Source: Candidatus Kapaibacterium sp.
GTDB taxonomy: Bacteria > Bacteroidota > Ignavibacteria > Kapaibacteriales > UBA2268
NCBI GenBank assembly: GCA_023957315.1
Contig: JAMLHE010000003.1
Span: 1-64,000 of the forward strand
Direction of reading: 5' to 3'
DNA length: 64,000 nucleotides
Numbering within the stretch: the first letter of the stretch is position 1; every line of letters starts with the position of its first letter. Shown piece after piece: positions 60,958 to 64,000 of the stretch. Position numbers and translations under genes: made by a program. The notes under the pieces were generated by a model that did not search any database, had not been told where the DNA came from, and saw nothing but the letters and a program-made list of their open reading frames with translations.

Positions 60958-62433
60958 ATGAATATACTATTAGCATCTACAGAAGTAGCACCCTATGCCA
61001 AAGCTGGCGGACTTGCCGATATAACGGCATCTTTGCCCATTGAATGGCAGAAATACGGACAAAATCCGATTATCATTATGCCCAAATATGGTTTCATAGA
61101 TGTCCATAAGTACGGCTTCACACCTCTTGATAAAACCTTGATTGTCCCGATGGGATATTGGACAGAATTTGCTCGATTATGGCTTGGTTACCTCAATGGC
61201 TCGAGAGTTCCGGTGTATTTGGTCGAACATAATGAGTATTTTGATAGACAGGGAATATATGGTGACCCTAAGGAATATGATGATAATGACAGACGTTTCA
61301 TCTTTTTTAGTCGAGCTGTTTTCGAGGCGGCAAAGGCTCTAAATTTTTCGCCTCATATTATTCATGCTCATGATTTTCATACTGCCTTTACTATGGCATT
61401 CCTCAAGTCATATTACAACACTGACCCTCACTTTTCGGACACAGCCGGTGTTTATACGATTCATAATTTAGCTTATCAAGGCAAATTCAATCCACATACA
61501 GCAATGTTATACTCAGGATTCGGAATGAAAGAAATTTTTCCCGGTTCGTGGTTTGAACAATTTGGTGCTGTTAATTCGATGAAAACAGGTATCATGTTTG
61601 CAGATAAAATCACGACGGTCAGCCCTACTTATGCAAAAGAAATTCGCTATGATTACTATAGCGAAGGCTTGCGTGACGAACTGAATATTCGCGGCGCTGA
61701 TTTGGTAGGCATTTTGAACGGAGTTTATTACGATGTTTGGAATCCTGAAAGCGACAAATACATAACTCATAATTATAATGCCGATTCTTTGCATTTGAAG
61801 CAAGCTAACAAAATTGAGTATCTCAAATCATTTGGTTTGGACGAATCTGACAATCTCGATATGCCTCTCATTGGCATGGTTTCGCGATTGACCGAACAAA
61901 AAGGCATTGATTTGATTCGCATAAAATTAGAGCATTATTTGGCAAATAACGCTCTACGATTTACTTTGCTTGGTAATGGTGAATCGCCATATGTTGATTA
62001 TTTCAACTATCTAAAAGAAAAATATCCCAAAAATTGTTTTATTACGATTGGTTACAATGAAAATTTGTCTCATAGGATATTTGCAGCTTCGGATTTTCTT
62101 TTGATGCCATCGCGATTTGAACCCTGCGGACTGACTCAAATGTATGCACTCAAATATGGTACTATTCCAATTGTCCGCAACACCGGCGGATTGGCAGATA
62201 CAGTGACCGAATACATACCCGATAGTGGTCAAGGTTGGGGTTTTACATTTTGGCAATATAACGCAGACGATTTTACTTATGCAATACGCCGTGCTTTGTC
62301 TGTATATAGACAAGAGCCACATTGGGATTTGATACGTAAAAACGGAATGGCAAGAAACTATTCTTCAGCACAATCTGCTCTCGATTACCTCAAAGTATTC
62401 AAATGGGCGAAAGAAAAAGCGGTCTCAAAATGA
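60958..62433 (+). CDS. glgA: Glycogen synthase (ADP-glucose type)
   Basis: The start is the ATG at 60958; the TTG one codon earlier is not needed. The 491-residue GT5 enzyme has the ADP-glucose-binding EVAPYAKAGGLADITASLP at the N-terminus, HAHDFHTAF, YTIHNLAYQG, NGVYYDVWNP, SRLTEQKGIDLI and the C-terminal SRFEPCGLTQMYALKYGTIP plus GGLADTV. It elongates alpha-1,4-glucan. No glgB, glgC or glgP lies in the window. The gene ends overlapping the acetyltransferase start as ATGA. Confidence 0.95.
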   Translation: MNILLASTEVAPYAKAGGLADITASLPIEWQKYGQNPIIIMPKYGFIDVHKYGFTPLDKTLIVPMGYWTEFARLWLGYLNGSRVPVYLVEHNEYFDRQGIYGDPKEYDDNDRRFIFFSRAVFEAAKALNFSPHIIHAHDFHTAFTMAFLKSYYNTDPHFSDTAGVYTIHNLAYQGKFNPHTAMLYSGFGMKEIFPGSWFEQFGAVNSMKTGIMFADKITTVSPTYAKEIRYDYYSEGLRDELNIRGADLVGILNGVYYDVWNPESDKYITHNYNADSLHLKQANKIEYLKSFGLDESDNLDMPLIGMVSRLTEQKGIDLIRIKLEHYLANNALRFTLLGNGESPYVDYFNYLKEKYPKNCFITIGYNENLSHRIFAASDFLLMPSRFEPCGLTQMYALKYGTIPIVRNTGGLADTVTEYIPDSGQGWGFTFWQYNADDFTYAIRRALSVYRQEPHWDLIRKNGMARNYSSAQSALDYLKVFKWAKEKAVSK

Positions 62434-62900
62434 TAACTATTCGAAAAGCAAATATTAACGACATTGATTTGATAATGCAATTTATCAAAGATTTGGCTGA
62501 ATTCGAGAAATTAAGCGATGCAGTAGTGTTTGATAAAGATACTATATCAAAAAATTTATTTGGCGAAATTCGATATGCACATTGCTTAATTGCAGATTAC
62601 GACAATGAAGCCGCCGGATTTGTAATCTATTTCTTCAATTTTTCAACTTTTGAAGGAAAACCCGGTTTATATATTGAGGATTTGTTCGTAAAAGAAGATT
62701 ACAGAGGCAAGGGCATTGGTTTCAAACTTTTCCGGGAATGTACAAAAATTGCATCTGAAAAGTCTTGCGGACGAATGGAATGGAGCGTCTTAGATTGGAA
62801 TCCTGCACGCGAATTTTACGAGAAACTCGGTGCCAAAGGGCTGAATGATTGGATATTGCACAGACTAAACGCAGATAATTTTGGCTCAATCACCGGTTAG
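62430..62900 (+). CDS. GNAT-family N-acetyltransferase
   Basis: The ATG at 62430 overlaps the glgA stop (ATGA) and is preferred to an earlier in-frame ATG at 62403 inside glgA. The 156-residue protein begins MITIRKANINDIDLIMQFI and has the acetyl-CoA loop DYRGKGIGFKLFREC, EDLFVKEDYRG before it, and a C-terminal WSVLDWNPAREFYEKLGAK. The layout is like diamine/spermidine acetyltransferases (FEGKPGLYIEDLFV), so a polyamine or small amine is the likely acceptor. Confidence 0.88.
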   Translation: MITIRKANINDIDLIMQFIKDLAEFEKLSDAVVFDKDTISKNLFGEIRYAHCLIADYDNEAAGFVIYFFNFSTFEGKPGLYIEDLFVKEDYRGKGIGFKLFRECTKIASEKSCGRMEWSVLDWNPAREFYEKLGAKGLNDWILHRLNADNFGSITG

Positions 62901-62904
62901 GATA

Positions 62905-64000
62905 ATGAATAAGTACCTTATTCTACTTGTCATTTCCATTTTATTTCTTGCAATTACGATCCTGCATATTATTCAAATTGATGAAAAATTTGGCGAATAT
63001 GTTTACCCTCTTGATGATACATATATACATTTAGCTACAGCGGATAATTTCGCTAATCATGGCGTTTGGGGCGTTACCAAGCATGGTTTTACCTCGTCCT
63101 CATCATCTCCAATTTATCCAATTCTCATAAGCGCTTTAATCATCCTTACTGACTGGGATATTTACATTCCATTAATACTGAATACAATTTTTGCTCTCTT
63201 GCTAATCTACGTGCTATATAGATTTTCCGAAAAAGAGATGCAAAGTCATGTTTGGGGAATAATCTTGATAAGCGGAATTTTCATATTATCACCTATAAGT
63301 GCTAATATATACAATGGAATGGAACATTTACTTCATATTTTAGTTTCAATACTATTCATAACATCATACATCATATACAATAGAGATGAATCTCATTTCA
63401 AATATATTGCTGTTTTGGCTTTTGCTTTAGTTTGCGTCAGGTATGAAAGTATTTTTATTATCATTGCGTTTTCATTGATTGAACTATATGAAAAAAAGTA
63501 CCGAAAAGTTGCAATCATTATGGCTGTGGGAGTGCTACCAATCATCATTTACGGTATCATTTCGCTTATGAATGGGGACATGTTTTTGCCAAATTCAATT
63601 CTATTGAAGGGCGACGCTCCGCGAAATATTAGTGCTGCACTGAATTTCCCAATGAAGATAATTGGAAAATTCATAAATGCACCACATTTCGCAGCATTAA
63701 TCAGCTTGTCAATTATTTATCTTATTTTTCAATATTTTGCTAAGAATCGTTCAACCCTACTTTTAAAATTGCATATTTTATGCACACTAACAGCATTAAT
63801 GCATATTGCCTTTGCTAAAACCGGCTGGGTTTACAGATACGAATCATATCTTATGGCAATATATTGCTTAACTTTCATCTTTAGTCTGAAAATTTTGTTT
63901 AAACAACATCCGAAAAATTTACATCGCATAATTTTGGCTTCTATATTCATCTTATTTTCGATTCCGTCGGTCATGAGGTATGTCGAATCACTTCAAAATA
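62905..64000 (+). CDS. Partial GT-C-like membrane protein (cut by right edge)
   Basis: The frame is open from the ATG at 62905 (2 bases after the GNAT stop codon at 62900 plus a short GATA leader) to the window end, 365 codons. About nine hydrophobic segments are visible. The first periplasmic loop reads YVYPLDDTYIHLATADNFAN, then GVTKHGFTSSSSSPIYPIL. The paired Asp just after the first helix is where GT-C enzymes carry the catalytic acid, and the SSSSPIYP loop recurs in related Bacteroidota membrane proteins. It is probably a polyprenyl-phosphate-sugar-dependent glycosyltransferase. The C-terminal domain is outside the window, and it was found by direct translation because no stop occurs before the edge. 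Confidence 0.7.
   Translation, partial: MNKYLILLVISILFLAITILHIIQIDEKFGEYVYPLDDTYIHLATADNFANHGVWGVTKHGFTSSSSSPIYPILISALIILTDWDIYIPLILNTIFALLLIYVLYRFSEKEMQSHVWGIILISGIFILSPISANIYNGMEHLLHILVSILFITSYIIYNRDESHFKYIAVLAFALVCVRYESIFIIIAFSLIELYEKKYRKVAIIMAVGVLPIIIYGIISLMNGDMFLPNSILLKGDAPRNISAALNFPMKIIGKFINAPHFAALISLSIIYLIFQYFAKNRSTLLLKLHILCTLTALMHIAFAKTGWVYRYESYLMAIYCLTFIFSLKILFKQHPKNLHRIILASIFILFSIPSVMRYVESLQN

Overview
The window is 64 kb of an AT-rich bacterial chromosome (GC content by eye in the high thirties of percent). It most likely comes from the Bacteroidota / Ignavibacteriota-Kapabacteria side of the FCB group. Three kinds of evidence point there. At least four large secreted proteins end in a type A sorting domain of the type IX secretion system (T9SS). 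There are several lipoproteins and outer-membrane proteins. The promoter in front of ffh is an exact Bacteroidota-type match (TTTG-N19-TATATTTG). The lineage is an inference: there is no 16S rRNA gene, and I see no tRNA gene, CRISPR array, complete insertion sequence or prophage.

Layout. 1-9.6 kb: a fibre-like repeat protein cut by the left edge, a WYL regulator, an FkbM methyltransferase, a 1350-residue modular T9SS protein and a second methyltransferase. 9.7-14.6 kb: a three-gene ABC transporter operon with an unusual build: a STAS-domain protein, one polypeptide fusing the permease to two tandem substrate-binding domains, and an ATPase. 14.7-22.9 kb: a zinc metallopeptidase lipoprotein, a short protein with a flagellin-like C-terminus, small lipoproteins, a GT-C-like membrane protein, separate coaC and coaB genes, and der. 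23.0-28.6 kb: an 1867-residue T9SS protein with a beta-helix region. 29-38.5 kb: housekeeping genes (ruvB, rnpB, a Nif3-family gene, dnaB, ffh, rpsP) mixed with a phosphotransfer protein and a receiver-histidine kinase. 38.6-41.9 kb: two more T9SS proteins, the second carrying palindromic repeats inside its coding sequence.

42-60 kb: seventeen genes in a row on the minus strand, many overlapping by four bases. They form an envelope-glycan region: Wza-like exporter, Wzi-like outer-membrane protein, a polyprenyl-phosphate sugar-1-phosphate transferase, five GT-A/GT-B glycosyltransferases, a glycosyltransferase fused to a degenerate sugar-phosphate transferase, a DedA-family and a DUF368 membrane protein, a polyprenol-kinase-like protein, a GH3 hexosaminidase, and metabolic genes (accA, Nudix, threonine aldolase, thioesterase). 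The shared theme is building sugars on a polyprenyl-phosphate carrier, exporting them and recycling the carrier. No flippase (Wzx), polymerase (Wzy) or chain-length regulator (Wzz) is present in the window. 60-64 kb, plus strand: ispE (isoprenoid precursor synthesis, which feeds the same carrier lipid), glgA, a GNAT acetyltransferase, and a GT-C-like membrane protein cut by the right edge.

Best candidates for something new: the STAS / permease-SBP-SBP / ATPase transporter; the glycosyltransferase fused to a catalytically degenerate sugar-phosphate transferase; the translationally coupled DedA-DUF368-glycosyltransferase genes; and palindromic repeats domesticated inside a T9SS sorting domain.
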